Shown: piece by piece, positions 1-5,440 of the stretch
How positions within the stretch are numbered: position 1 is the first letter of the stretch
How the letters are laid out: each line of letters starts with the position of its first letter
From: Balneolia bacterium
Lineage (GTDB): Bacteria > Bacteroidota > Rhodothermia > Balneolales > Cyclonatronaceae
Assembly (NCBI GenBank): GCA_003566395.1
Contig: PXDL01000230.1
Location: 1 to 5,629 of the forward strand
Length of the DNA: 5,629 bases
Direction of reading: 5' to 3'
Translations under genes and position numbers: made by a program
The notes under the pieces: generated by a model
What the model saw: only the letters and a program-made list of their open reading frames with translations
Database searches by the model: none
Told to the model about the DNA's origin: nothing

Positions 1-2668
1 CCTGGTTTACATCAACGAAGATTCCTTTTTCATCCGTGATGCAGATACCGTTGGAAGAGGCGTCAAACACGGAGTGAAGCAGCCGTTCGGTGGAGTTCAG
101 TTTAAGCGAAAATGTTTTTGCTTCGGTGATGTCGATAAGCCCCAGTGAAACGACGTTTACCTTGCCGTTTACATCCTTGACCGGGGTTAGATTGTAGGAA
201 TACCAGACCGCATTTCCTTTCGCATCGGTTTCTTTGCGCTCACCAACTACTTCTTCACCCTTGAAAACCCGGCGTAGCTCTTCAACAAAAACTTCAAGGT
301 TTTTTGTAAGGGTGAGTTCTATCGCAGAAACTCCTTTGCTGAGCTGCTTTCCGCTGAGTTTGTACACTACATCTTCTGCAACCTTGTTAAAGGCCTCGAC
401 CTGATAAGAACTGTCGATCAGGAAAAATGCCTGTAGCGTATTGTTAAGCAACGCCTGTTGATTCCGGCTCTGATGAAGAATTTCAAGTTCTTTTTCTTCC
501 AGCGCCGCATTTACCGTTTTTAGCTCGGAATAGGCAACCCGGACCTCCTCGTTTGCACTCTGAAGCTCTTCATTGGTTGTCTCAAGCTCCTCATTCGAAG
601 ACTGAAGTTCTTCGTTAGTGCTCTGAAGCTCCTCGTTAAGCGACTGAAGCTCTTCATTGCTGGTTTCGATTTCTTCGATATAGGTCTGAAGATGCTCTTT
701 GGTCGTGGCCAGTTCGTGCTCAAGTTCTTCCACCCGCGCACTGCCGGCTCCGGTTTCAGCCGTTGTTTGGTCAGACTTGCCGCCCCGTCTGAGAAAAGGC
801 TCGATGTCGAGGTTCTCGAATATGACAATAAACAACTCATCACCCTGCTCTGTGAAGATGAGAGGTTTGGCGATAACACGCACAAAATACTGATTTTCAT
901 AAAGTTCGAAGCGTTTGATAGCTCCGGTTACAACCATTCGCTCCCGAATCGCCCGCATTACAACCGTGCGGACTTCAACCTGAAGTTCGGAGTTGACCAT
1001 TTTGAGCAGATTGGCATTCAGTGCGCCGGAAGGCAGCGTCATGAACAGCCGTATATCGCCGCTCGTCTGACGCACGCTATGATCAGAGTCGATGATCACA
1101 TAGGGATGCTCATAGGTGTTATAGAGGGTCTCCTTAATCCGCTCAGGTATCGTCCACGGTTGTTTCTTTTCGGCCCGGACCTCTTTTTGATGCTGTGTTT
1201 TTTCCCGGAATGAAGAAAACTTCACCGGGTGAATATTGCCGGCAGGCTTGCGTTTGAACAGCTTGTTCTTTCCGTCCACCGTGGTAAACAAATCGCCGTA
1301 CTGGCCTACCGTCTCGGATTTTCCGAGGAAAAGGATTCCGCCCTGATCAAGTGAATAATGAAAAAGAGGAATGATCTGCTTTTGAAGTTTCGCCCCGAAA
1401 TATATCAGCAAATTCCGGCAGGAGATGAGGTCGAGTTTGAGAAAAGGCGGGTTATTGGTGAGGTCGTGGCGGGAGAAAAGGATCATGGAGCGTATGTCTT
1501 TAATCAGCTCATACGATTCCCTTTTCCGCTCAAAACACGTCTTCACTATCTCGGGACTTACATCGGTAAGAGACTCGGACGGATAAATCCCTTTCCGGGC
1601 TACCTGAAGTGCCTGATTGTCGATGTCGGTAGCAAAAATCTGGATATTGGCATGCCGACCCTTGTCTGGTAGAAGCCGGTACAGCAGTATTGCAATGGAA
1701 TACGCCTCTTCCCCCGTTGAACATCCAGGGATCCAAATCCGGATGGGATCCGTACCGGTTTTACTTTGTAAAATTTGCTTTAAAGATTCCTGAAGTGCCT
1801 CAAACGCTTCCTTATCCCGAAAAAACTGCGTCACTCCTATGAGAATCGTCTGGAACATTTCGTCGAGTTCATCAGGTTTGTTCTCGACATACTCCAGATA
1901 TGCCTGGATAGACTCGATTTTGAGCGTACTGAGACGCTTCTGTAAACGCCGACCGATAGTAGCGCCTTTGTAGTTGGAAAAGTCCGTACCCGTTCGCCGG
2001 CTTAACAGCCCGAAAATCTTGTCCTGCGTATTTCCCTCTTCCTCCTGCATTTCCCGCTGTACTCTGATGTCGATCGGATTCCTGATGTACTCAAGAATTT
2101 CGATGCCCATTTTGTCGGGCGGAAGTACGGCATCGGGCGTTTCGGTTTGTATGGCCGCAATCGGCATGCCGTTAAACCTGGACGTATCGGGTTCCTGTAC
2201 AATAATGTAAGCACCTGCATCCTTCAGGTGCCGAACGCCGGCGGCCCCATCGCTTCCCGTTCCTGAAAGTATAATTCCGATAACATGTCGGGCGGAGTGA
2301 TCGGCAAGAGAACGGAAAAGTTCGTCCACGCTTGGTTTAGGCCCTGCATTCGTGCCGGGTTTGCGCAAACTCATAACGCCTTCATGCACAGTAATGCTTT
2401 TGTCAGGCGGCGTAATATAAACCCGGTTCAACTCGAGTTTGTGCCCGTCCGAGGCTTCGGCTACTTTAAAGCGGGTTTTCCTGCTTAGCAGCTGTACGAG
2501 CATGCTTTTGTGGGTCGGACTAAGATGCTGGGCAATAATAATCGAAACATTATCAAGCTCTTCGGGCAGGTTAGCCAGAAAATCCTGAAGCGCTTCGAGC
2601 CCACCGGCAGACGCACCGATAGCTATCACATAATGTACAGGCTGTTTATTCCGCTTCGAGTTACCCAT
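1..2668 (-). CDS. CheB methylesterase - CheR methyltransferase - PAS fusion protein (partial, C-terminus beyond left edge)
   Basis: I translated the minus strand through to base 1 and found 889 codons without a stop. Residues about 13-190 are a CheB methylesterase domain: GASAGG with Ser20, QH with His48 and SGTGSDGA with Asp140 match the CheB Ser-His-Asp triad. There is no N-terminal receiver domain, as is usual in these fusions. Residues about 215-472 are CheR: the SAM-binding PGCSTGEEAYS lies at 314-324 and SCRNLLIYF at 416-424. Then come a PAS-like domain (about 505-620), a heptad coiled coil (about 650-725), a second PAS (about 735-850) and the start of a third (from about 861). CheR methylates and CheB demethylates glutamates on chemoreceptors; in fusions the target is often unknown. 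The missing C-terminus may carry more PAS domains or a histidine kinase (inference). The start is fixed by an in-frame TAA directly before the ATG and a strong Shine-Dalgarno. No other chemotaxis gene is visible. The family call is very secure, the cellular target unknown. Confidence 0.96.
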   Translation of the reverse strand, partial: MGNSKRNKQPVHYVIAIGASAGGLEALQDFLANLPEELDNVSIIIAQHLSPTHKSMLVQLLSRKTRFKVAEASDGHKLELNRVYITPPDKSITVHEGVMSLRKPGTNAGPKPSVDELFRSLADHSARHVIGIILSGTGSDGAAGVRHLKDAGAYIIVQEPDTSRFNGMPIAAIQTETPDAVLPPDKMGIEILEYIRNPIDIRVQREMQEEEGNTQDKIFGLLSRRTGTDFSNYKGATIGRRLQKRLSTLKIESIQAYLEYVENKPDELDEMFQTILIGVTQFFRDKEAFEALQESLKQILQSKTGTDPIRIWIPGCSTGEEAYSIAILLYRLLPDKGRHANIQIFATDIDNQALQVARKGIYPSESLTDVSPEIVKTCFERKRESYELIKDIRSMILFSRHDLTNNPPFLKLDLISCRNLLIYFGAKLQKQIIPLFHYSLDQGGILFLGKSETVGQYGDLFTTVDGKNKLFKRKPAGNIHPVKFSSFREKTQHQKEVRAEKKQPWTIPERIKETLYNTYEHPYVIIDSDHSVRQTSGDIRLFMTLPSGALNANLLKMVNSELQVEVRTVVMRAIRERMVVTGAIKRFELYENQYFVRVIAKPLIFTEQGDELFIVIFENLDIEPFLRRGGKSDQTTAETGAGSARVEELEHELATTKEHLQTYIEEIETSNEELQSLNEELQSTNEELQSSNEELETTNEELQSANEEVRVAYSELKTVNAALEEKELEILHQSRNQQALLNNTLQAFFLIDSSYQVEAFNKVAEDVVYKLSGKQLSKGVSAIELTLTKNLEVFVEELRRVFKGEEVVGERKETDAKGNAVWYSYNLTPVKDVNGKVNVVSLGLIDITEAKTFSLKLNSTERLLHSVFDASSNGICITDEKGIFVDVNQ
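560..664 (-). repeat. Five 21-base units encoding the NEELQS heptad coiled coil
   Basis: Within the CheB-CheR-PAS gene, five consecutive 21-base units (560-580, 581-601, 602-622, 623-643, 644-664) each encode one seven-residue turn of type NEELQSx. More diverged units in the same register flank them (539-559, 665-685 and 686-706). In the protein, Asn recurs exactly every seventh residue from 671 to 706, with Leu three positions later except at the last unit, where it is Val. This is a textbook parallel coiled coil linking two PAS domains. Similar NEEL-rich linkers are known in CheR-PAS sensor proteins, so the motif belongs to the family; the regularity here is notable. Codons vary between units, which argues against very recent slippage. 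Confidence 0.9.
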
Positions 2669-2673
2669 TTAAC

Positions 2674-2685
2674 AACTTCCTTCCT
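2674..2685 (-). promoter_or_regulatory. Strong Shine-Dalgarno of the CheB-CheR-PAS gene
   Basis: On the minus strand the sequence AGGAAGGAAGTT precedes the ATG at 2668. It offers two overlapping purine cores, the closer one (GGAAG, 2676-2680) seven bases from the start codon. With the in-frame TAA at 2669-2671 it fixes the start. It is the only clear ribosome-binding site in the window. Confidence 0.8.
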
Positions 2686-2708
2686 AACCGAATTTGCCGA
2701 ATCCGGTT
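2686..2708 (-). promoter_or_regulatory. 9-bp hairpin (or operator) abutting the Shine-Dalgarno
   Basis: Read on the minus strand, AACCGGATT (2700-2708) pairs with AATTCGGTT (2686-2694) around the five-base loop CGGCA: nine pairs, one of them G-U. The 3' foot of the stem touches the first base of the Shine-Dalgarno. No T-run follows, so it is not an intrinsic terminator. As RNA it could tune ribosome access or mRNA stability; as DNA the 23-base inverted repeat could be a repressor site. Which, if either, is not decided by the sequence. Confidence 0.5.
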
Positions 2709-2809
2709 TTAACCAATTAAAAAAAACCTGCGTATCTGTTCACTGTACGATCTCAACCTATGAAACCTACTCTACTCACGTCAATTAGAACAACAATGAA
2801 AGTAAAAAT

Positions 2810-2838
2810 ATTTTAATATTAAATTCACAATTCCGCAA
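2810..2838 (-). promoter_or_regulatory. Candidate sigma-70-type promoter for the CheB-CheR-PAS gene
   Basis: On the minus strand TTGCGG (2833-2838) is followed after 17 bases by TAAAAT (2810-2815). The -10 matches the consensus at five of six positions, the -35 at only three of six. The surrounding DNA is very AT-rich. Transcription would begin near 2803, giving a leader of about 135 bases that contains the hairpin at 2686-2708. The call is weak, because AT-rich DNA produces such matches by chance and the group's own promoter consensus may differ. Confidence 0.25.
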
Positions 2839-2851
2839 GGAGGGAATTTGT
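2827..2851. other. Inverted repeat (ACAATTCC ... GGAATTTGT)
   Basis: ACAATTCC (2827-2834) is complementary to GGAATTTGT (2843-2851) with one bulged base, around an eight-base loop. On the plus strand the repeat is followed by a T-rich run, resembling an intrinsic terminator, but no plus-strand gene lies upstream. On the minus strand it overlaps the -35 of the candidate fusion-gene promoter. It could therefore be an operator. Function is not established. Confidence 0.3.
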
Positions 2852-3040
2852 TTATTTTTCAAAGACTTTACTGCGCTTCGCAGCGTCCCGAATAAACATG
2901 TTGATTGTAAAATAACAGCAGTTGATCATCCATCAAAATTAATTACAGAACGCTCTTTATCTCTCTTTTGAAGCTCATTTATATGTCCGGCCCGGTCGGT
3001 TTAATCAATTCATGTACAGACCACCTAACATTTGCTTCAC

Positions 3041-3052
3041 GTATATTTATAC
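3041..3052. promoter_or_regulatory. AT-rich palindrome, possible operator or -10 region
   Basis: GTATA and TATAC flank a two-base TT spacer. With G-U pairs allowed, the symmetry extends to about 3038-3055. On the minus strand it contains TATAAA, which resembles a -10 element, but no good -35 lies 16-18 bases upstream. It sits between rdgB and the fusion gene, so it could serve a promoter for the latter or be incidental. Confidence 0.2.
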
Positions 3053-3135
3053 ACGTACCGGAACGGATTATTCATATTGTATTTCGGGTTTTACAGGTAT
3101 AGATTGCATCACCCATCGGGAATGTAAAGCGGCGT

Positions 3136-3738
3136 TCAATTTCCGTAGAACTTCTTCATCTGCTTCAGGAAAGTTACAAACCGCCCGACGGCTCGCCCCC
3201 GATGGCTGACTGCGTTCTTTTCGTTTTCAGTAAGTTCGGCAAAAGTCTGAGTGAAGCCTTCAGGCTCAAAAACCGGATCGTATCCAAACCCCTGATCTCC
3301 GGATGGAGCTTTTCGTATGGTTCCTTCACACACCCCGTTAAACACAAAGCAGCCCGAAGAACTTATAAGTACAACGGCCGTCCGAAAGCGTGCGGAACGG
3401 GTCTTAGTGCCTTTAAGCTCTTTAAGTAACAATTTGATGTTATCGCGGGATGCAGCTTTCGGGCCGGCATATCTGGCCGAACGAACGCCGGGCCGGCCGC
3501 TAAGTGCATCAACCTCAAGTCCTGTATCGTCGGCCAGGGCGGGCAACCCGGTGGCTTCGTAAAGCGTGCGGGCTTTTTTAACGGCATTGCCCTCCAGGGT
3601 CGGTTCATCCTCTTCAATCTCACCGATTCCGTTAACGTCATCACGGGTTACGATTTCGATACCCAGAGGAGCAAGCAGGGACTTCATTTCCCGTACTTTA
3701 CCGGGGTTCGCTGTAGCCAGCAGGATTTTTTCCGGCAT
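3136..3738 (-). CDS. rdgB: RdgB/HAM1-family non-canonical purine NTP pyrophosphatase
   Basis: The protein hydrolyses ITP, dITP and XTP to the monophosphate and pyrophosphate, keeping deaminated purines out of DNA and RNA; it acts in the cytoplasm. In the 200-residue form starting at 3738, family motifs appear in order: LLATANPGK at 6-14 (nucleotide-binding Asn and Lys), TLEGNA at 47-52, ADDTGLEVDAL at 69-79 with the acidic pair at 70-71, GVRSARYAG at 84-92, GFGYDPVF at 150-157 and SHRGRA at 178-183. The reading frame also allows an upstream ATG at 3774, giving 212 residues. I prefer 3738 because the family normally begins a few residues before the ATxNxGK motif and a weak GGGA lies eight bases upstream; neither start has a strong ribosome-binding site. 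The gene lies about 110 bases downstream of the PfkB-kinase gene on the same strand, so co-transcription is plausible. All key motifs are intact. Confidence 0.95.
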   Translation of the reverse strand: MPEKILLATANPGKVREMKSLLAPLGIEIVTRDDVNGIGEIEEDEPTLEGNAVKKARTLYEATGLPALADDTGLEVDALSGRPGVRSARYAGPKAASRDNIKLLLKELKGTKTRSARFRTAVVLISSSGCFVFNGVCEGTIRKAPSGDQGFGYDPVFEPEGFTQTFAELTENEKNAVSHRGRAVGRFVTFLKQMKKFYGN

Positions 3739-3846
3739 CACAAAATCCCGGACATCTGCATGCTTCAAACTCATAGCATCAGTTGTTAGGGTGATGGGTT
3801 CCGTAGCCGGATATTCTGCAGCAACAAAAAAAAGCTAAGCTCACGA

Positions 3847-4776
3847 TCAAAAAACATCATCCTGTTGAACGGGAATGGCCGAGAGCGTCCGAAAGTCGGT
3901 ATAACGCTCAATTATTTCTTCTGCGGTGAGATTGATCAGCCGTTCCGGTCCGAATTTCTCTACGCAAAAACTTGCCATGGCCGAGCCGTAAATAACGGCC
4001 CGACGGAAATTGTCGTCGTCGTAGGTTCCTGAACGGGCGAGCCATCCGGCAAATCCGCCGAGAAACGTATCACCGGCTCCGGTCGGATCAAAAATATCCA
4101 CAATCGGATAGGCGGGAGCGGAAAAAACTCCTCCTTTGGTAAACAATAAGGCTCCATGCTCCCCTTTTTTGATGATAAGAGTTGACGGGCCCATATCGTG
4201 AATTTTTTCAGCAGCTTTAACCAGGTTCGGTTCGCCGGAAAGTTCGCGGGCTTCCGAATCGTTGATGATCAGTACATCAACGCGCTTTAACGTTCCTTCG
4301 AGATCGGCACGGGCGCCTTCAATCCAGAAATTCATGGTATCCAGAATTACCAAATCCGGCTTGTCGATCTGCTCGAGCACTTTGCCCTGCAGGGCCGGGG
4401 CGATGTTTCCGAGGCAGACAATGCGAGCATCACGATAGGAATCGGGGATTACCGGATCGAACTTTTCAAAAACATTAAGCTGTGTATCGAGCGTATCCCG
4501 GTTGTTTAAATCATAATGGTAGCGTCCTTTCCAAAAAAACGTTTTGCCCGACTTATCGATTTGAAGGCCTTCAAGATCGATGTTTTTATCCCTGAAAAGC
4601 TGAATATCGGAATCGGCAAAATCACTGCCCACCACCCCGACCAGCTTCAGCGGTTTGTGAAAATAACTTGATGTAAGTGAAATATAGGTCGCGGACCCGC
4701 CGAGAATACGGTCCGTTTTTCCGAATGGTGTTTCGATGCCGTCGTAAGCGACTGAACCAACTACCAGGATGCTCAT
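3847..4776 (-). CDS. PfkB/ribokinase-family carbohydrate or nucleoside kinase
   Basis: This complete 309-residue cytoplasmic protein has the usual length and motif order of the PfkB family, which uses ATP to phosphorylate a sugar or nucleoside hydroxyl. The N-terminal GG pair lies at 26-27 (ILGGSATY), followed by the lid strands, DTMNFW at 146-151, NDSEARELSG at 172-181 and KKGEHGAL at 203-210. The second PfkB signature, DPTGAGDTFLGG, is at 230-241, with Asp236 as the expected catalytic base and the GAG as the anion hole. The substrate cannot be read from the sequence. The neighbouring rdgB makes a nucleoside or nucleotide-salvage role conceivable, but that is context only; ribose, fructose-type sugars and adenosine-like nucleosides all remain possible. 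An in-frame TAA four codons upstream makes this the earliest ATG. There is no Shine-Dalgarno, and a TATAAT sits where a near-leaderless transcript would start. Confidence 0.93.
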   Translation of the reverse strand: MSILVVGSVAYDGIETPFGKTDRILGGSATYISLTSSYFHKPLKLVGVVGSDFADSDIQLFRDKNIDLEGLQIDKSGKTFFWKGRYHYDLNNRDTLDTQLNVFEKFDPVIPDSYRDARIVCLGNIAPALQGKVLEQIDKPDLVILDTMNFWIEGARADLEGTLKRVDVLIINDSEARELSGEPNLVKAAEKIHDMGPSTLIIKKGEHGALLFTKGGVFSAPAYPIVDIFDPTGAGDTFLGGFAGWLARSGTYDDDNFRRAVIYGSAMASFCVEKFGPERLINLTAEEIIERYTDFRTLSAIPVQQDDVF

Positions 4777-4784
4777 ATGTGGAA

Positions 4785-4790
4785 ATTATA
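4785..4790 (-). promoter_or_regulatory. TATAAT -10 element of the PfkB-kinase gene
   Basis: The minus strand reads TATAAT, a perfect -10 match, ending eight bases before the ATG at 4776. Initiation at the usual distance would fall at 4777-4778, leaving a leader of only one or two bases. That agrees with the lack of a Shine-Dalgarno. No good -35 lies 16-18 bases upstream (TAAGTC at 17), so the assignment rests on the -10 and its position in AT-rich DNA. Confidence 0.4.
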
Positions 4791-4897
4791 TGATTTAAAT
4801 TTTATTTGACTTATGGCCGAAAACAGCTTGATTCAGAAGCTAATCCGGACTCTATTTTTAAGTCCCCTAAGGTAATCATCAATTTTCAATATGCCAT

Positions 4898-4922
4898 GAA
4901 ACATTGGCCGATGTAATGTTTC
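4898..4922. promoter_or_regulatory. Perfect 8-bp inverted repeat GAAACATT ... AATGTTTC
   Basis: The two eight-base arms (4898-4905 and 4915-4922) are exact reverse complements around a nine-base spacer, giving half-site centres 17 bases apart, suitable for a dimeric DNA-binding protein. On the plus strand five T residues follow (4923-4927), so it also resembles a weak intrinsic terminator, though no plus-strand gene lies upstream. An operator read by the adjacent winged-helix protein is possible but unproven. Confidence 0.4.
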
Positions 4923-4973
4923 TTTTTGGGAAGGGTGGTGGCCGAGAGGCTGCAGGGTGGTTGTTAGTGGCGT

Positions 4974-4996
4974 TAACTGCCCCGGGATACCAGTTA
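4974..4996. promoter_or_regulatory. Perfect 6-bp inverted repeat TAACTG ... CAGTTA
   Basis: TAACTG (4974-4979) and CAGTTA (4991-4996) are exact reverse complements separated by 11 bases, again with half-site centres 17 bases apart. It lies about 70 bases upstream of the candidate -35 of the winged-helix gene. A six-base match of this kind can occur by chance in a 355-base region. Confidence 0.25.
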
Positions 4997-5068
4997 GGCC
5001 TGCACGTAAAACAAACCTGTGAATTATTCCAAAAACGCCTCAAAAAGCAGTTGTGCTGTTTTCCGGGT

Positions 5069-5097
5069 GTGAAAACCGACCAGGGGCTGCGTATATT
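5069..5097 (+). promoter_or_regulatory. Candidate sigma-70-type promoter of the winged-helix gene
   Basis: GTGAAA (5069-5074) and TATATT (5092-5097) are separated by the ideal 17 bases. They match the consensus at four of six and five of six positions. Transcription would start near 5104, giving a leader of about 28 bases before the ATG at 5132. That start site would also exclude the alternative TTG codon at 5105 as a practical start. Confidence 0.4.
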
Positions 5098-5131
5098 TTA
5101 GGAATTGGTCAGCTCATCACAAAAAGCACTC

Positions 5132-5440
5132 ATGGCAACAGCTTATAAAAATTTTAATCATAAACGCCTCGACGCCCTGCTTCATAACAGGCTGCGACTG
5201 GCGGTATTATCCGCGGTAGCTCATTCTGAAGAAGTTGATTTCATGAGTTTGCGCCATGCCGTGCAAACCACCGACGGGAACCTGAGCATTCAGCTCAGAA
5301 AACTTGAAGAAGCCGGGTACGTTGCCATCAACCGCAGTTTCCAGATTTCGCGTAAACAAACCAACGTCGCCCTAACCACCCGCGGCCTCAACGCCCTTCA
5401 GGAATACCGCGATATTCTCCAAAGCTGGCTTGATGTGTGA
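5132..5440 (+). CDS. Small winged-helix transcriptional regulator (MarR/ArsR-like, HTH_34 type)
   Basis: The 102-residue protein is essentially one winged-helix domain. Residues 12-30 (RLDALLHNRLRLAVLSAVA) form the first helix, 36-45 the second, and 47-61 (TDGNLSIQLRKLEEA) the recognition helix. The wing lies at about 63-81 and a C-terminal helix at 84-100 probably dimerises. The pattern 'HNRLRLAVL ... TDGNLS-QL-KLEEAGY' is characteristic of the small HTH_34-type regulators common in Bacteroidota and relatives (recognised from memory, not searched). No effector domain or metal-binding cysteines are present, so the signal is unknown. I chose ATG 5132; a TTG at 5105 in the same frame would add nine residues but has an AGGA only one base away. 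The gene is divergent from the kinase gene, whose upstream DNA carries inverted repeats, so it may control itself and its neighbour (inference). No Shine-Dalgarno is evident. Confidence 0.88.
   Translation: MATAYKNFNHKRLDALLHNRLRLAVLSAVAHSEEVDFMSLRHAVQTTDGNLSIQLRKLEEAGYVAINRSFQISRKQTNVALTTRGLNALQEYRDILQSWLDV

Larger units (their letters stand above)
2669..3135. other. Non-coding region between rdgB and the CheB-CheR-PAS gene
   Basis: This 467-base stretch contains no ORF I would defend. It holds the leader and candidate promoter of the fusion gene on its left side. To the right are a perfect 5-bp hairpin CTGCG-CTT-CGCAG (2871-2883), a GTATA-TT-TATAC palindrome (3041-3052) and a small stem without a T-run just past the rdgB stop (3107-3124). 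I see no convincing intrinsic terminator after rdgB. On the minus strand there are reading frames of 11 and 21 codons with ATG starts, without ribosome-binding sites or recognisable products. Confidence 0.6.
4777..5131. other. Non-coding divergent region between the kinase and winged-helix genes
   Basis: This 355-base stretch separates two divergently transcribed genes. The only longer reading frame (4904-5101, plus) starts with TTG, lacks a ribosome-binding site and yields a low-complexity product I do not recognise; I do not call it. The region holds the candidate promoters of both genes, an 8-bp perfect inverted repeat (4898-4922), a 6-bp one (4974-4996), a 5-bp AGCTT/AAGCT stem (4825-4841) and three copies of TGGCCGA (4814, 4905, 4939). 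A tRNA-Ser-like D-arm string near 4937 has no matching tRNA body. An unrecognised small RNA in 4898-5060 cannot be excluded. Confidence 0.55.

Noticed and set aside
520..900. 126-codon minus-strand frame rich in Ser, Arg and Lys
   Set aside because: It is an alternative frame through the 21-base repeats encoding the coiled coil; the repeat keeps all frames open and the true frame is the CheB-CheR-PAS one.
692..1213. 173-codon plus-strand reading frame opposite the PAS/coiled-coil part of the fusion gene
   Set aside because: It lies wholly antisense to a confidently coding frame, has no recognisable domain or ribosome-binding site, and is explained by the codon pattern of the real gene.
2755..2784. 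TTGACG followed by TAGGTT on the minus strand as an alternative promoter of the fusion gene
   Set aside because: The -35 is good but the -10 matches only three of six positions at 18-base spacing; listed here only as an alternative to 2810-2838.
2881..2945. Short minus-strand reading frame of 21 codons (beginning MDDQLLLFYN) between rdgB and the fusion gene
   Set aside because: No Shine-Dalgarno, no recognisable product, ends inside a hairpin; chance expectation for this length is high.
3826..3842. Possible intrinsic terminator after the kinase gene (minus strand, eight T residues)
   Set aside because: The stem before the T-run is only three Watson-Crick pairs plus one G-U around a TTA loop, too weak to call, so kinase-rdgB co-transcription stays possible.
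4931..5030. tRNA-Ser-like string (GTGGCCGAGAGGCTG) suggesting a tRNA gene
   Set aside because: No anticodon arm, T-arm consensus or acceptor pairing follows; the resemblance is limited to a D-arm-like segment.
4904..5101. 65-codon plus-strand frame in the divergent region
   Set aside because: TTG start without ribosome-binding site, no recognisable product, overlaps the inverted repeats and the candidate promoter of the winged-helix gene.
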